From assembly GCF_014650955.1 (NCBI RefSeq), contig NZ_BMVY01000054.1, positions 1 through 34,283 on the forward strand: a stretch of 34,283 nt of DNA, written 5' to 3'. Made by a program: the position numbers and the translations under genes. The DNA is from Streptomyces tauricus (lineage in GTDB: Bacteria > Actinomycetota > Actinomycetes > Streptomycetales > Streptomycetaceae). Shown here piece by piece: positions 13,637 through 21,856 of this stretch (within the stretch, counting starts at the first letter, position 1; the number at the start of each line of letters is the position of its first letter). The notes beneath the pieces are model-generated. The model was not told where the DNA came from. It worked only from the letters and a program-made list of their open reading frames with translations, and did no database searches.

Positions 13637-15094
13637 ATGCCGATGGTCGTCGGCGTCGTGGCGGGGGCAGCGGTCCTCGCGCTCATTTTCGTCGTAGTCG
13701 TCTTCAAGCTGATGTGGCGCGTCGCGGAACCCAACGAAGCACTGATCATCTCCGGTTCGAAACACCGCACCGAAGGCATCGAGGACGGGATGGGTTTTCG
13801 TATCGTCACCGGGCGCGGCACCCTCGTGCTGCCGGGCATCCAGGCGGTCCGCAAACTCTCGCTCGACCTCAACGAGACCGATCTGTCCGTCGACTGCGTG
13901 ACCCACCAGGGCATCCCGCTCAAGGTGCGGGGCGTGGTCATCTTCAAGGTGGGCGACGACTTCGTGTCGATCGCCAACGCGGGCCGCCGCTTCCTCGATC
14001 AGCAGAAGCTGGTGGCGGAGCGGGTGCACAACGTGTTCGCCGGCCATCTGCGGTCCATCGTCGGCGGGTTGACCGTCGAGGACATGATCCGCGACCGCGA
14101 CAAACTCACCGGGCAGACCCGTGCCGCGTGCGGTACGGAGATGGAGAAGCTCGGACTGATCGTCGACTCGCTGCAGATCCACGAGATCGAGGATCCGACG
14201 GGCTACATCAAGAACCTGGCCATGCCGCACGCGGCGGCCGTCCAGCGGGACGCGCGGATCGCGCAGGCACAGGCCAACCGGCTGGCCACCGAGGCCGAGC
14301 AGCAGGCCGCCGCGCGGATGGCGGAGGCGACCCGGGACAGCGAGATCCTTCAGGCCGGATACCAGGCGGAGCGCGACAAGGCCGCGGCCAAGGCGCGGCA
14401 GGCCGGGCCGCTCGCCGAGGCGGGGGCCCGGCAGGAGGTCGTGGTCCAGGAGACGCGCGTCGCCGAACTGAAGGCCCACCGGCGCGAGCAGCAGCTCCAG
14501 GCGGACGTCCGCAAGCCCGCGGACGCGAAGGCGTACGAGAAGCGCACGCTGGCCGAGGCGGAGCGCGATGTGCGGATCTCGGCGGCGCAGGCCAAGGCCA
14601 AGGAGACCGAGTTGGCCGCGGCGGCCGAGGCGACCCGGGTCACGACGGCCGCGGGTGCGGAGGCCGAGGCCACGAAGGCGCGGGGTGCGGCCGCCGCGAC
14701 CGCGACCCGGGCCACGGGTGAGGCGGAGGCCGCCGCGCAGCAGGCGAAGGGGCTCGCGATCGCCGAGTCCACGCGGGCGAAGGGGCTCGCCGAGGCGGAG
14801 GCCATCGCGGCGCGGGCCGCCGCGCTGGCGGAGAACCAGGAGGCGGTTGTCGCGCAGCAACTCGCCGAGAACTGGCCGGAGATCGTGCAGGCCGGGGCGG
14901 GGGCGTTCGGGAACGTGGAGCACATGGTGCTGTTGAACGGGGCGGACGGGATGTCCGACATGTTCGCCAAGGCGTTGACCATGGGTGGGGCTGGGCTCGG
15001 GCTTGCCCGGCAGTTGCTTGCTTCCGTGAACGCGAACGGGCGTGTGGGCGCGGAGGGTTCGGGTGTGAACGGGGGCCCGCCGGCGGGGGGTTGA
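13637..15094 (+). CDS. flotillin-like SPFH domain membrane protein
   Basis: A 485-residue protein. A single N-terminal hydrophobic segment (residues 2-24, VVGVVAGAAVLALIFVVVVF) anchors it in the membrane. The SPFH/band-7 domain spans about residues 28-205 (EPNEALIISG..., ...IHEIEDPTGYIKNLAMPHAA). A long Ala/Glu/Arg/Lys-rich coiled coil with many AEA/ATKA repeats follows (about 210-410), then a C-terminal oligomerisation part (ENWPEIVQAG...). This is the flotillin arrangement; such proteins scaffold ordered membrane patches. The last 20 residues (Gly/Asn/Pro-rich) look degenerate, and the stop codon lies inside the first unit of the repeat cluster at 15091, so the tail may have been reshaped by the repeat. 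Start ATG 13637 follows AGGGGGCG. Probably functions with the NfeD-like protein upstream. Confidence 0.93.
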   Translation: MPMVVGVVAGAAVLALIFVVVVFKLMWRVAEPNEALIISGSKHRTEGIEDGMGFRIVTGRGTLVLPGIQAVRKLSLDLNETDLSVDCVTHQGIPLKVRGVVIFKVGDDFVSIANAGRRFLDQQKLVAERVHNVFAGHLRSIVGGLTVEDMIRDRDKLTGQTRAACGTEMEKLGLIVDSLQIHEIEDPTGYIKNLAMPHAAAVQRDARIAQAQANRLATEAEQQAAARMAEATRDSEILQAGYQAERDKAAAKARQAGPLAEAGARQEVVVQETRVAELKAHRREQQLQADVRKPADAKAYEKRTLAEAERDVRISAAQAKAKETELAAAAEATRVTTAAGAEAEATKARGAAAATATRATGEAEAAAQQAKGLAIAESTRAKGLAEAEAIAARAAALAENQEAVVAQQLAENWPEIVQAGAGAFGNVEHMVLLNGADGMSDMFAKALTMGGAGLGLARQLLASVNANGRVGAEGSGVNGGPPAGG

Positions 15095-15322
15095 CCGGGG
15101 CGGGTCGGACGGGGCTGAGTGCGCCGTTCCCCGCGCCCCTAACAGCGGCCGTTGGGGCCGGGGGTGTTGACCAGTGCGGGTCGGGCGGAGCTCGGTGCGC
15201 CGTTCCCCGCGCCCCTCAAGGCAAAAGCGGCGCCGTGGGGGCGGGGGGGGGGCGTTGACCGGTGCGGGTCGGGCGTGGCTCGGTGCGCCGTTCCCCGCGC
15301 CCCTCAAGGCAAAAGCGGCGGG
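15091..15322. repeat. cluster of three direct repeats, about 66-76 bp each
   Basis: Three copies begin TTGACC at 15091, 15167 and 15255. Each continues as GCGGGTCGG..., then GTGCGCCGTTCCCCGCGCCCCT; the second and third end CAAGGCAAAAGCGGCG. Copies two and three are nearly identical over about 65 bases; copy one is diverged after CGCCCCT. A poly-G run (from 15243) lies between the last two. This resembles dispersed intergenic repeats common in Streptomyces. The first copy supplies the TGA stop of the flotillin gene (15092-15094). No coding potential. Confidence 0.85.
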
Positions 15323-15359
15323 TGGCCGTGTTCCTGGCTGGGAAGGGGGGCGGGATAGC

Positions 15360-15815
15360 GTGTCGTTCGTGACTGCATCTGTTGAGCGTGATGTTCCTGG
15401 GCGGTTCGGGTCCTCCGCCACCGTCGAGGCCGATCCGCGGCGGGTCGGGGTCGTGCGGACCGAGTACTCCCCCGCCCACGACGGTGACCCGGACCCGGGC
15501 GAGATCGTGTGGACGTGGGTGCCCTACGAGGAGAACGACGGGCGCGGCAAGGACCGGCCGGTGCTGGTGGTCGCCCGCGAGGGCGGCGACACCTTTCTCG
15601 CCGTGCAGTTGTCGAGCAAGGGGCACAACGGCGACCGGGAGTGGGTGCCGATCGGCAGCGGGCCCTGGGACCGGTCGGGGCGCGACTCGTGGGTGGACGT
15701 CGACCGGGTGCTGCGGCTGCACGAGAAGGGGATGCGCCGGGAGGCGTGCGCGCTGGACCGGATGCGGTTCAACCTGGTGGTGCACCGGCTGCGGGAGCGC
15801 TACGGCTGGCGCTGA
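15360..15815 (+). CDS. PemK/MazF family toxin-like protein (no antitoxin seen)
   Basis: A 151-residue protein. The C-terminal 105 residues match the PemK/MazF fold: GEIVWTWVPYEENDGRGKDRPVLVVAR, TFLAVQLSSKG and a conserved end DSWVDVDRVLRLHEKGMR. Classical members are sequence-specific endoribonucleases held inactive by a small antitoxin encoded just upstream. Here the upstream DNA is the repeat cluster, so no antitoxin is present, and an extra N-terminal arm of about 45 residues replaces it. Such solitary long forms are frequent in Streptomyces and may not be toxic. Start GTG 15360 has AGGGGGG 9 bases upstream; GTG 15369 is possible. The 3' end overlaps the convergent PARG-like gene by 16 bases. 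RNase activity is inference. Confidence 0.82.
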   Translation: MSFVTASVERDVPGRFGSSATVEADPRRVGVVRTEYSPAHDGDPDPGEIVWTWVPYEENDGRGKDRPVLVVAREGGDTFLAVQLSSKGHNGDREWVPIGSGPWDRSGRDSWVDVDRVLRLHEKGMRREACALDRMRFNLVVHRLRERYGWR

Positions 15816-16642
15816 AGGGGCCTGAACTCCTCGTCGAAGGCGCCCCGCACCACCGCTCCCCTCGTCCGGTCGAGGACGCCGAACACCACGTGCTCGAAGG
15901 TGCCGGCGAAGCGGCCGGTGTCCCCGAGGAGCGCCGAGAAGGCGCCTGCCACCTGCGCCGGGTCGTTCTGGAAGACTCCGCAGCCCCAGGCGCCCAGCAC
16001 CAGCCGGCGGTAGCCGTGGGCCGCGGCCGTCTCCAGGACGCGCTCGGCGCGGGAGGCGAGAGCACCAGGCAGCTCGTGCATACGCTCCGGCGCTGTGCGC
16101 TTGATCACTCCCGCATTGGGCGCCGCGGCCGTGAGGAAGCCCGCGGTGTACGGCTCGTCGAGGAGCGCTCCCCGGTCGTCGCGGAAGACCGGGACGGCCA
16201 GTGAGTGGATCACCCGGTCGGTGTAGAAGGTGTCGCGGTGCGTCCGGTGGTGGTCGTAGAACTCACGGACCCGCACCACGCACGCGTAGAGCGCGGAGGC
16301 CCGGCACAGTGCCTCTTCCTGGGCCTGCGCGCCGTTCAGATAGCCCCCGCCGGGATTGCGCGCCGAGGAGAAGTTCAGCACCGCGACCGGGCCGGCCGGC
16401 GCCAGCCGGCGCGCCGCCTCCAGGCTGCTCTCGCCCGTGACCTCGAAGAACGTGGGCGCGGAACCGGAAGAAGCAGGGGGACCCGGTGTCTCCAGTGGCT
16501 CCGGGCCGTACATCCGTGTGCCCTTCCGCGCGGCGGCCACCGCCGCGGCGATCGACACCTCGCGCCCGTCGGACGCGCGGTACGAACCCGCCGCGACGAT
16601 CTCCTCCGTCTGCCGTGCGATCGCGCGCAGCCGTGCGCTCAT
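15800..16642 (-). CDS. TIGR02452 family protein, bacterial PARG-like ADP-ribose hydrolase
   Basis: A 280-residue protein with a macrodomain fold. It has the PARG signature GGG-x(7)-QEE: GGG at 98-100 and QEE at 108-110, following VLNFSSARNP. The glutamates of QEE are the catalytic acids in characterised bacterial poly(ADP-ribose) glycohydrolases (DUF2263 type). Downstream landmarks include LVLGAWGCGVFQNDP, the second substrate loop. It would remove ADP-ribose chains or related adducts in the cytoplasm. The ATG at 16642 has AGGGG upstream. No ADP-ribosyltransferase is visible in the window, so the source of its substrate is unknown. It is tail-to-tail with, and overlaps, the PemK/MazF-like gene by 16 bases, and is divergent from egtA. 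Confidence 0.85.
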   Translation of the reverse strand: MSARLRAIARQTEEIVAAGSYRASDGREVSIAAAVAAARKGTRMYGPEPLETPGPPASSGSAPTFFEVTGESSLEAARRLAPAGPVAVLNFSSARNPGGGYLNGAQAQEEALCRASALYACVVRVREFYDHHRTHRDTFYTDRVIHSLAVPVFRDDRGALLDEPYTAGFLTAAAPNAGVIKRTAPERMHELPGALASRAERVLETAAAHGYRRLVLGAWGCGVFQNDPAQVAGAFSALLGDTGRFAGTFEHVVFGVLDRTRGAVVRGAFDEEFRPLQRQP

Positions 16643-16899
16643 GGCGCCACCCCTGTAGGCGCCGTGCTCGCGCCCCGCGCGATCTCCCCCGGTACCTCTG
16701 TCGCATCCCCCGTCGTGCTCATGAACGCATGGTGAGCGATCCTGGTCTGGAGTCGCAACAGAGTTTCACGCACCCAAAAGCGGCGATACGCACCCTTGTG
16801 CGAACCGCCTCAAGGGTCTTGGGTGGGACGAGCGTCTGTCGGGCCGGCCCATCCGAAGCCGGGCCGACGGCATGGATGGAATCTCAGGAGGATCCCGAC

Positions 16900-18267
16900 A
16901 TGTCCGATTCGGTGAGTGACTGTACGGAGCCACGCCGCTCCACCGTCACCGAGGCCGAAGTGGAGGCACTGGTCCGCGGCATATGCTTCAAGACCGGACC
17001 GCCCCGCTTCCTCGGTGTGGAACTCGAATGGCTCGTCCATGATCCGCGCACCCCGCGGGTCCCCGTACCACCAGAACGTCGCGAAGCGGCCTATGCCGCA
17101 GTGCGGGCCCTGCCCCTGAGTTCGGCGGTCACCGTCGAACCGGGCGGCCAGCTGGAGCTCAGCTCCGCACCCGCCGCCTCCCTGATGGAGTGCATCGCCT
17201 CCGTATCCGCCGACCTCGACGCCGTACGCGCGGTACTGCGTCAGGCGGGTCTCGCCCTGCACGGACTGGGCCAGGACCCCTGGAACGAACCCACCCGGTT
17301 CCTCCATGAGCCGCGTTACGACGCCATGGAGACCTGCCTCGACCGTGCGGGCCCCGAGGGCCGCGCCATGATGTGCACCTCCGCCTCCGTCCAGGTCTGC
17401 CTGGACGCCGGGTACGAGGAACCGGGACCGCTCGGTCTCGGGCGGCGCTGGTGGCTGGCCCATCAGCTGGGCGCGGTGCTGGTCGGCGCGTTCGCCAATT
17501 CCCCGATGGCCCGGGGTCGGCCCACCGGCTGGCGGTCCACCCGGCAGTCCCTGTGGGCCGCGATGGATGCGGGCCGCACCAGCGCCCCGCCCCTCGACGG
17601 CGACCCGCGGGCCGCCTGGGCACGGCACGTCCTGGACGCGCCGGTGATGTGCGTACGCGCGCCCAGCGGACCCTGGGACGTACCCGAGGGGCTGAGTTTC
17701 CGGGCGTGGACCCGGTCCGACGCACCGCCGGGCCGGGAGGACCTCGACTACCACCAGACGACCCTGTTCCCGCCGGTGCGTCCGCGCGGGCATCTGGAGC
17801 TGCGCATGATCGACGCGCAGCCGGGTGACGACGGCTGGATCGTGCCGCTGGCCGTGACGGCGGCGCTGTTCGACGATCCGGAGGCCGCGGAGACCGCCTA
17901 CCGGACGGTGAAACCGCTCGCCGAACGGGCCGGCTCGCTGCCCGCCCCGCTCAACCCGCTGTGGACGGCCGCCGCCCGCTCGGGCCTGGCCGATCCCGAA
18001 CTGCGGGAGGCGGCGCTGACCTGTTTCGCGGCGGCCGCCGACGCGCTGCCCAGGATCGGCGCGAGCACCGAGGTGCAGCGGGCGGTCGCGGAGTTCACCG
18101 ACCGCTATGTGGCCCGGGGCCGCTGCCCCGCCGACGATCTGCTGGACCGTGCCGCCGACTCCGGCCGTCCGGACCACGGCACGCTCCACGGCACCCCCCA
18201 CGAGACGCGTCCCGGCACGCGTCACAGCACAGGACACCTGCTCAGCGGGAAGGACTTCCGCCCATGA
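16900..18267 (+). CDS. egtA: EgtA, glutamate-cysteine ligase of ergothioneine synthesis
   Basis: A 455-residue ATP-dependent ligase that makes gamma-glutamylcysteine, the sulfur donor in the mycobacterial-type ergothioneine route. It has the GCS2-like core: FLGVELEWLVHDP near residue 45, GGQLELSSAP near residue 85, and MCTSASVQVCLD near residue 165. Actinomycetes use mycothiol rather than glutathione, so this ligase serves ergothioneine. ATG 16900 has a clear AGGAGG 8 bases upstream; the long open frame before it is not coding. The stop overlaps the egtB start (ATGA), the first of three coupled junctions. The C-terminal tail is rich in His/Thr/Gly repeats (GTLHGTPHETRPGTRHSTGH), an unusual low-complexity extension. 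The region 16643-16899 holds the promoter; no SigR-type element is seen. Confidence 0.95.
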   Translation: MSDSVSDCTEPRRSTVTEAEVEALVRGICFKTGPPRFLGVELEWLVHDPRTPRVPVPPERREAAYAAVRALPLSSAVTVEPGGQLELSSAPAASLMECIASVSADLDAVRAVLRQAGLALHGLGQDPWNEPTRFLHEPRYDAMETCLDRAGPEGRAMMCTSASVQVCLDAGYEEPGPLGLGRRWWLAHQLGAVLVGAFANSPMARGRPTGWRSTRQSLWAAMDAGRTSAPPLDGDPRAAWARHVLDAPVMCVRAPSGPWDVPEGLSFRAWTRSDAPPGREDLDYHQTTLFPPVRPRGHLELRMIDAQPGDDGWIVPLAVTAALFDDPEAAETAYRTVKPLAERAGSLPAPLNPLWTAAARSGLADPELREAALTCFAAAADALPRIGASTEVQRAVAEFTDRYVARGRCPADDLLDRAADSGRPDHGTLHGTPHETRPGTRHSTGHLLSGKDFRP

Positions 18268-19610
18268 CCGACCCCGGTACCGGCACTTCGCTCGACGACC
18301 CGGAGACGCTCAGGAAGCGTGCGCTGGCGGCGCTGCTCACGGCCCGCGAGCGCACGGCACTGCTGACCTCCTGTGTCGAGGACCCCGAACTGACCGCGCA
18401 GCACTCGCCGTTGATGTCCCCGCTGGTGTGGGACCTCGCGCACATCGGCAACCAGGAAGAGCTGTGGCTGCTGCGGACGGTCGCCGGCCGTGACGCGATG
18501 CGGCCCGACATCGACGGCCTGTACGACGCGTTCGAGCACCCGCGCGCCGAGCGGCCCTCGCTTCCGCTGCTGCCGCCCGCCGAGGCACGCACCTACGCCG
18601 CCGAGGTACGCGGGCGGGCGCTGGACATCCTGGAGAGCGCCGCATTCCAGGGCACCGGCGAACGGCTGACCGAGGCCGGCTTCGCCTTCGGCATGATCGC
18701 CCAGCACGAACAGCAGCACGACGAGACCATGCTGATCACCCATCAGCTCCGCAAGGGACCGGTGGCCCTGACGGCGCCGGACCCGATGCCCGTACCCGCG
18801 TTCACCGGACCGGCCGAAGTGCTGGTGCCGGGCGGCCCGTTCACGATGGGCACGTCCACCGAGCCGTGGGCGCTGGACAACGAACGGCCGGCGCACGCGC
18901 GTCTGGTGCCGCCGTTCTTCATCGACACCACTCCGGTGACGAACGAGGCGTACCAGGCGTTCATCGCGGACGGCGGGTACACCGACCGGCGCTGGTGGGC
19001 GCCGAAGGGCTGGTCGCACATCCGGGAGCACTCCATCGAGGCGCCGTTGTTCTGGCGCCGCGACGGCGGGCAGTGGCTGCGGCGGCGCTTCGGCGCCACC
19101 GAGGTCGTACCGCCCGACGAGCCCGTCCTGCACGTCAGCTGGTACGAGGCCGACGCGTACGCGCGCTGGGCGGGGCGGCGGCTGCCGAGTGAGGCGGAGT
19201 GGGAGAAGGCCGCCCGGCACGACCCGGAGACGGGCCGCTCGACGCGCTATCCGTGGGGCGACGCCGACCCCACACCCGAGCACGCCAACCTCGGCCAGCG
19301 CCATCTGCGCCCGGCCCCGGCGGGCAGCTATCCGGAGGGGCAGTCGCCGCTCGGCGTACGGCAGTTGATCGGTGACGTGTGGGAGTGGACGTCCAGCGAT
19401 CTGCTCCCCTATCCGGGCTTTCACGCCTTCCCGTACAAGGAGTACTCGGAGGTGTTCTTCGGGTCGGAGCACAAGGTGCTGCGCGGCGGCTCGTTCGCCG
19501 TGGACGCGGTGGCGTGCCGGGGGACGTTCCGCAACTGGGACTATCCGGTCCGGCGGCAGATCTTCTCCGGGTTCCGCACCGCCCGGGACGCCCGTCCGGA
19601 CAGCGCCTGA
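18264..19610 (+). CDS. egtB: EgtB, ergothioneine sulfoxide synthase
   Basis: A 448-residue non-heme iron enzyme that uses oxygen to couple gamma-glutamylcysteine to N-trimethylhistidine (hercynine), giving the sulfoxide. It has the two-domain layout of the family. An N-terminal DinB-like helical domain provides the three-histidine iron site: H60 in DLAHIGNQEE, and H148 and H152 in IAQHEQQHDE. A C-terminal formylglycine-generating-enzyme-like (FGE-sulfatase) domain runs from VPGGPFTMG to the end, with landmarks SWYEADAYARWAGRRLPSEA, VWEWTSS and VLRGGSF. The start overlaps the egtA stop, and its own stop TGA shares one base with the egtC ATG, so translation is coupled. All key residues are present, so it should be active. 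Confidence 0.97.
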   Translation: MTDPGTGTSLDDPETLRKRALAALLTARERTALLTSCVEDPELTAQHSPLMSPLVWDLAHIGNQEELWLLRTVAGRDAMRPDIDGLYDAFEHPRAERPSLPLLPPAEARTYAAEVRGRALDILESAAFQGTGERLTEAGFAFGMIAQHEQQHDETMLITHQLRKGPVALTAPDPMPVPAFTGPAEVLVPGGPFTMGTSTEPWALDNERPAHARLVPPFFIDTTPVTNEAYQAFIADGGYTDRRWWAPKGWSHIREHSIEAPLFWRRDGGQWLRRRFGATEVVPPDEPVLHVSWYEADAYARWAGRRLPSEAEWEKAARHDPETGRSTRYPWGDADPTPEHANLGQRHLRPAPAGSYPEGQSPLGVRQLIGDVWEWTSSDLLPYPGFHAFPYKEYSEVFFGSEHKVLRGGSFAVDAVACRGTFRNWDYPVRRQIFSGFRTARDARPDSA

Positions 19611-20401
19611 TGTGCCGTCATCTGGCATACCTGGGGCCCGAGGAGCCGCTGGGGCGGCTCCTCGTGGACCCGGCCCACAGCCTGTACCGCCAGTCGTGGG
19701 CGCCCCGGCGCCAGCGGTACGGGACCGTCAACGCCGACGGTTTCGGCGTCGGCTGGTACGCCGAGGGTGATCCGGTGCCCGGGCGTTACCGGCGTACCGG
19801 GCCGATCTGGGGCGACCAGTCCTTCGCCGACCTGGCGCGGGTGGTGCGCTCGGGCGCGCTGCTCGCCGCGGTGCGCGACGCGACCCTGGCGGGGGCGGAC
19901 GGGGAGGCCGCGGCGGCCCCCTTCGCCGCGGGCACCTGGCTGTTCAGCCACAACGGCGCGATCGCCGGCTGGCCGCGCTCCCTGGCCCGGCTCGCCCGGA
20001 CGCTGCCCGCCGTCGACCTGCTGTCGATGGAGGCGCGCTGCGACTCGGCGCTCGTCTGGGCGCTGGTCCTGAACCGGCTGCGGGGTGGCGACGAGGAGGG
20101 CCAGGCGCTCGCCGACACGGTCCTGGAGGTCGCGGCGGCGGCCCCCGGCTCGCGCCTCAACCTGCTGCTCACCAACGGCGAGGTGATCGCCGCCACCGCC
20201 TGGGGCGACACGCTGTGGTATCTGACCGAGCCCGGCCGGCGCACCGTCGTCGCGTCCGAGCCGTACGACGACGACCCGCACTGGCGGGAGGTGCCGGACC
20301 GCACGCTGCTCGCCGCGAGCCGCAATGACGTCCTGCTCACCCCGCTCAAGGACATCGACGAACACCTGGCGTCCGTACCGAACAAGGAGCCCCGTACGTG
20401 A
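19610..20401 (+). CDS. egtC: EgtC, glutamine amidotransferase-type gamma-glutamyl hydrolase
   Basis: A 263-residue class-II glutamine amidotransferase-fold hydrolase that removes the glutamate from gamma-glutamyl-hercynylcysteine sulfoxide. The N-terminus is MCRHLAYLG: after removal of Met, Cys2 is the catalytic nucleophile, and R3 is the expected neighbour. NADGFGVGWY and LFSHNGAI are the other conserved boxes of the fold. The start shares one base with the egtB stop (TGATG), and the stop overlaps the egtD GTG (GTGA), so it is fully embedded in the operon. Confidence 0.96.
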   Translation: MCRHLAYLGPEEPLGRLLVDPAHSLYRQSWAPRRQRYGTVNADGFGVGWYAEGDPVPGRYRRTGPIWGDQSFADLARVVRSGALLAAVRDATLAGADGEAAAAPFAAGTWLFSHNGAIAGWPRSLARLARTLPAVDLLSMEARCDSALVWALVLNRLRGGDEEGQALADTVLEVAAAAPGSRLNLLLTNGEVIAATAWGDTLWYLTEPGRRTVVASEPYDDDPHWREVPDRTLLAASRNDVLLTPLKDIDEHLASVPNKEPRT

Positions 20402-21360
20402 GTCCGTTCCTGGTCACCCGCACGCTGCCCGAGGACGCGACGGACGCCGCCCTGCGGGCCGACGTCCTGCACGGCCTGACCCGCACACCGAAGACGCTCC
20501 CGCCCAAGTGGTTCTACGACGCGCTCGGCAGCGAGCTCTTCGAGAAGATCACCGCGCTGCCCGAGTACTACCCCACCCGTGCCGAGGCCGAGATCCTCGC
20601 CGCCCGGGCCCCGGAGATCGCCGCGGCGACCGGCGCGCGCACGCTCGTCGAACTGGGGTCGGGCTCGTCCGAGAAGACCCGGCACCTGCTCGACGCGCTT
20701 CCGGCCCTGCACACCTATGTGCCGGTGGACGTGAGCGAGAGCGCGCTCCGGCTCGCCGGTGAGGCGCTGGCCGCCGAGCGGCCCTCGCTCGACGTGCACG
20801 CGCTGATCGCCGACTTCACCTGCGGTCTCACGCTGCCCGGCACGCCCGGCCCGCGGCTCGTCGCGTTCCTCGGCGGCACGCTCGGCAATCTGCTGCCCGC
20901 CGAACGGGCCTCGTTCCTGGCGTCGGTACGTTCCCTGCTGTCGCCGGGGGACGCCCTGCTCCTCGGCACCGACCTGGTGAAGGACGAGTCGGTGCTCGTC
21001 GCCGCCTACGACGACGCGGCGGGGGTGACGGCGGCGTTCAACAAGAACGTGCTGAGCGTCGTCAACCGCGAGCTGGGCGCGGACTTCGATCCCGGCGACT
21101 TCAGCCATGTCGCCCGTTGGAACGCCGAGGAGGAGTGGATCGAGATGCGGCTGCGCGCCCTGTCGGCCGTGACCGTGAAGATCCCGGCGCTCGACCTCGC
21201 CGTGGAGTTCGCCGAGGGCGAGGAGCTGCGCACCGAGGTGTCGGCGAAGTTCCGCGAGGACGGCGTACGCGCGGAGCTGGCGGCGACCGGACTCGAACTC
21301 ACCCACTGGTGGACGGACACCGAGGGGAGGTTCGCGCTGTCGCTGAGCACGGCCCGGTGA
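20398..21360 (+). CDS. egtD: EgtD, L-histidine N-alpha-methyltransferase
   Basis: A 320-residue SAM-dependent methyltransferase that trimethylates the alpha-amino group of histidine to hercynine, the first committed step to ergothioneine. Landmarks are PPKWFYDALGSELFEKITAL and PEYYPTRAE near residues 36-63, typical of this family, the SAM loop ELGSGSSEKTR (85-95), and FLGGTLGN in the active-site half. The start is GTG overlapping the egtC stop (GTGA). Although its reaction comes first in the pathway, it is encoded last in the operon. No egtE (C-S lyase for the final step) follows, so that activity must be encoded elsewhere. Confidence 0.97.
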   Translation: MSPFLVTRTLPEDATDAALRADVLHGLTRTPKTLPPKWFYDALGSELFEKITALPEYYPTRAEAEILAARAPEIAAATGARTLVELGSGSSEKTRHLLDALPALHTYVPVDVSESALRLAGEALAAERPSLDVHALIADFTCGLTLPGTPGPRLVAFLGGTLGNLLPAERASFLASVRSLLSPGDALLLGTDLVKDESVLVAAYDDAAGVTAAFNKNVLSVVNRELGADFDPGDFSHVARWNAEEEWIEMRLRALSAVTVKIPALDLAVEFAEGEELRTEVSAKFREDGVRAELAATGLELTHWWTDTEGRFALSLSTAR

Positions 21361-21484
21361 ACCGCACCGGGCCGGAGCCCGCCGGAGTCCGTGTCCCCCG
21401 GGCCCACATCTCGCGGTCCCCCGCCTCCTGGGGCACCGTGGAACGACACGTGGCACACGGGCCACGGCGGAGAGGAGCACCCGC

Positions 21485-21700
21485 ATGTCCGACCACACCT
21501 ACCGGGTCACCGAGATCGTCGGAACCTCGCACGAGGGCATCGACCAGGCGATCCGCAACGGGGTCACCCGGGCCTCGCAGACCCTGCGCAACCTCGACTG
21601 GTTCGAGGTCACGCAGGTGCGAGGGCAGATCGAGAACGGGCAGGTCAAGCACTACCAGGTCGGCCTGAAGGTCGGCTTCCGCCTGGAGGACTCGGCCTGA
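21485..21700 (+). CDS. dodecin, flavin-storage protein
   Basis: A 71-residue protein matching the dodecin family from end to end: MSDHTYRVTEIVGTSHEGID, then AIRNGVTRASQTLRNLDWFEV and KHYQVGLKVGFRLED. Dodecins form hollow 12-mers that bind riboflavin, FMN or CoA; the tryptophan in LDWFEV stacks on the flavin. The ATG follows AGAGGAG with good spacing. It lies 124 bases downstream of egtD on the same strand and ahead of a 31-bp hairpin, so it may be the last gene of the egt transcript or have its own promoter. A link between flavin buffering and ergothioneine is plausible as oxidative-stress protection, but is inference. Confidence 0.95.
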   Translation: MSDHTYRVTEIVGTSHEGIDQAIRNGVTRASQTLRNLDWFEVTQVRGQIENGQVKHYQVGLKVGFRLEDSA

Positions 21701-21717
21701 CGGCGGCCCTGTCCGGC

Positions 21718-21786
21718 CCGTACCCGGCACGAGTACCGGCCCCTCCCGGCACGTTCGGGAGGGGCCGGTACTCGTGCCGGGTACGG
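21718..21786. terminator. perfect 31-bp hairpin downstream of dodecin
   Basis: Bases 21718-21748 (starting CCGTACCCGGCACGAG) are the exact reverse complement of 21756-21786, around the seven-base loop GCACGTT. It lies between the convergent dodecin and HAD genes and would stop transcription from both sides. The length is unusual: simple terminators seldom need more than 10-15 perfect pairs. Confidence 0.85.
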
Positions 21787-21856
21787 CTGTCGCGCCGGGC
21801 TGTCGGATCCGCTCGTCGGACCCGCCCGTCCTCCTGTCCCCCGCCGGACGCGCCCG

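Noticed and set aside
16878..16882. GGAAT just before egtA as a SigR promoter
   Set aside because: The -10 position would fall on the start codon and does not read GTT.
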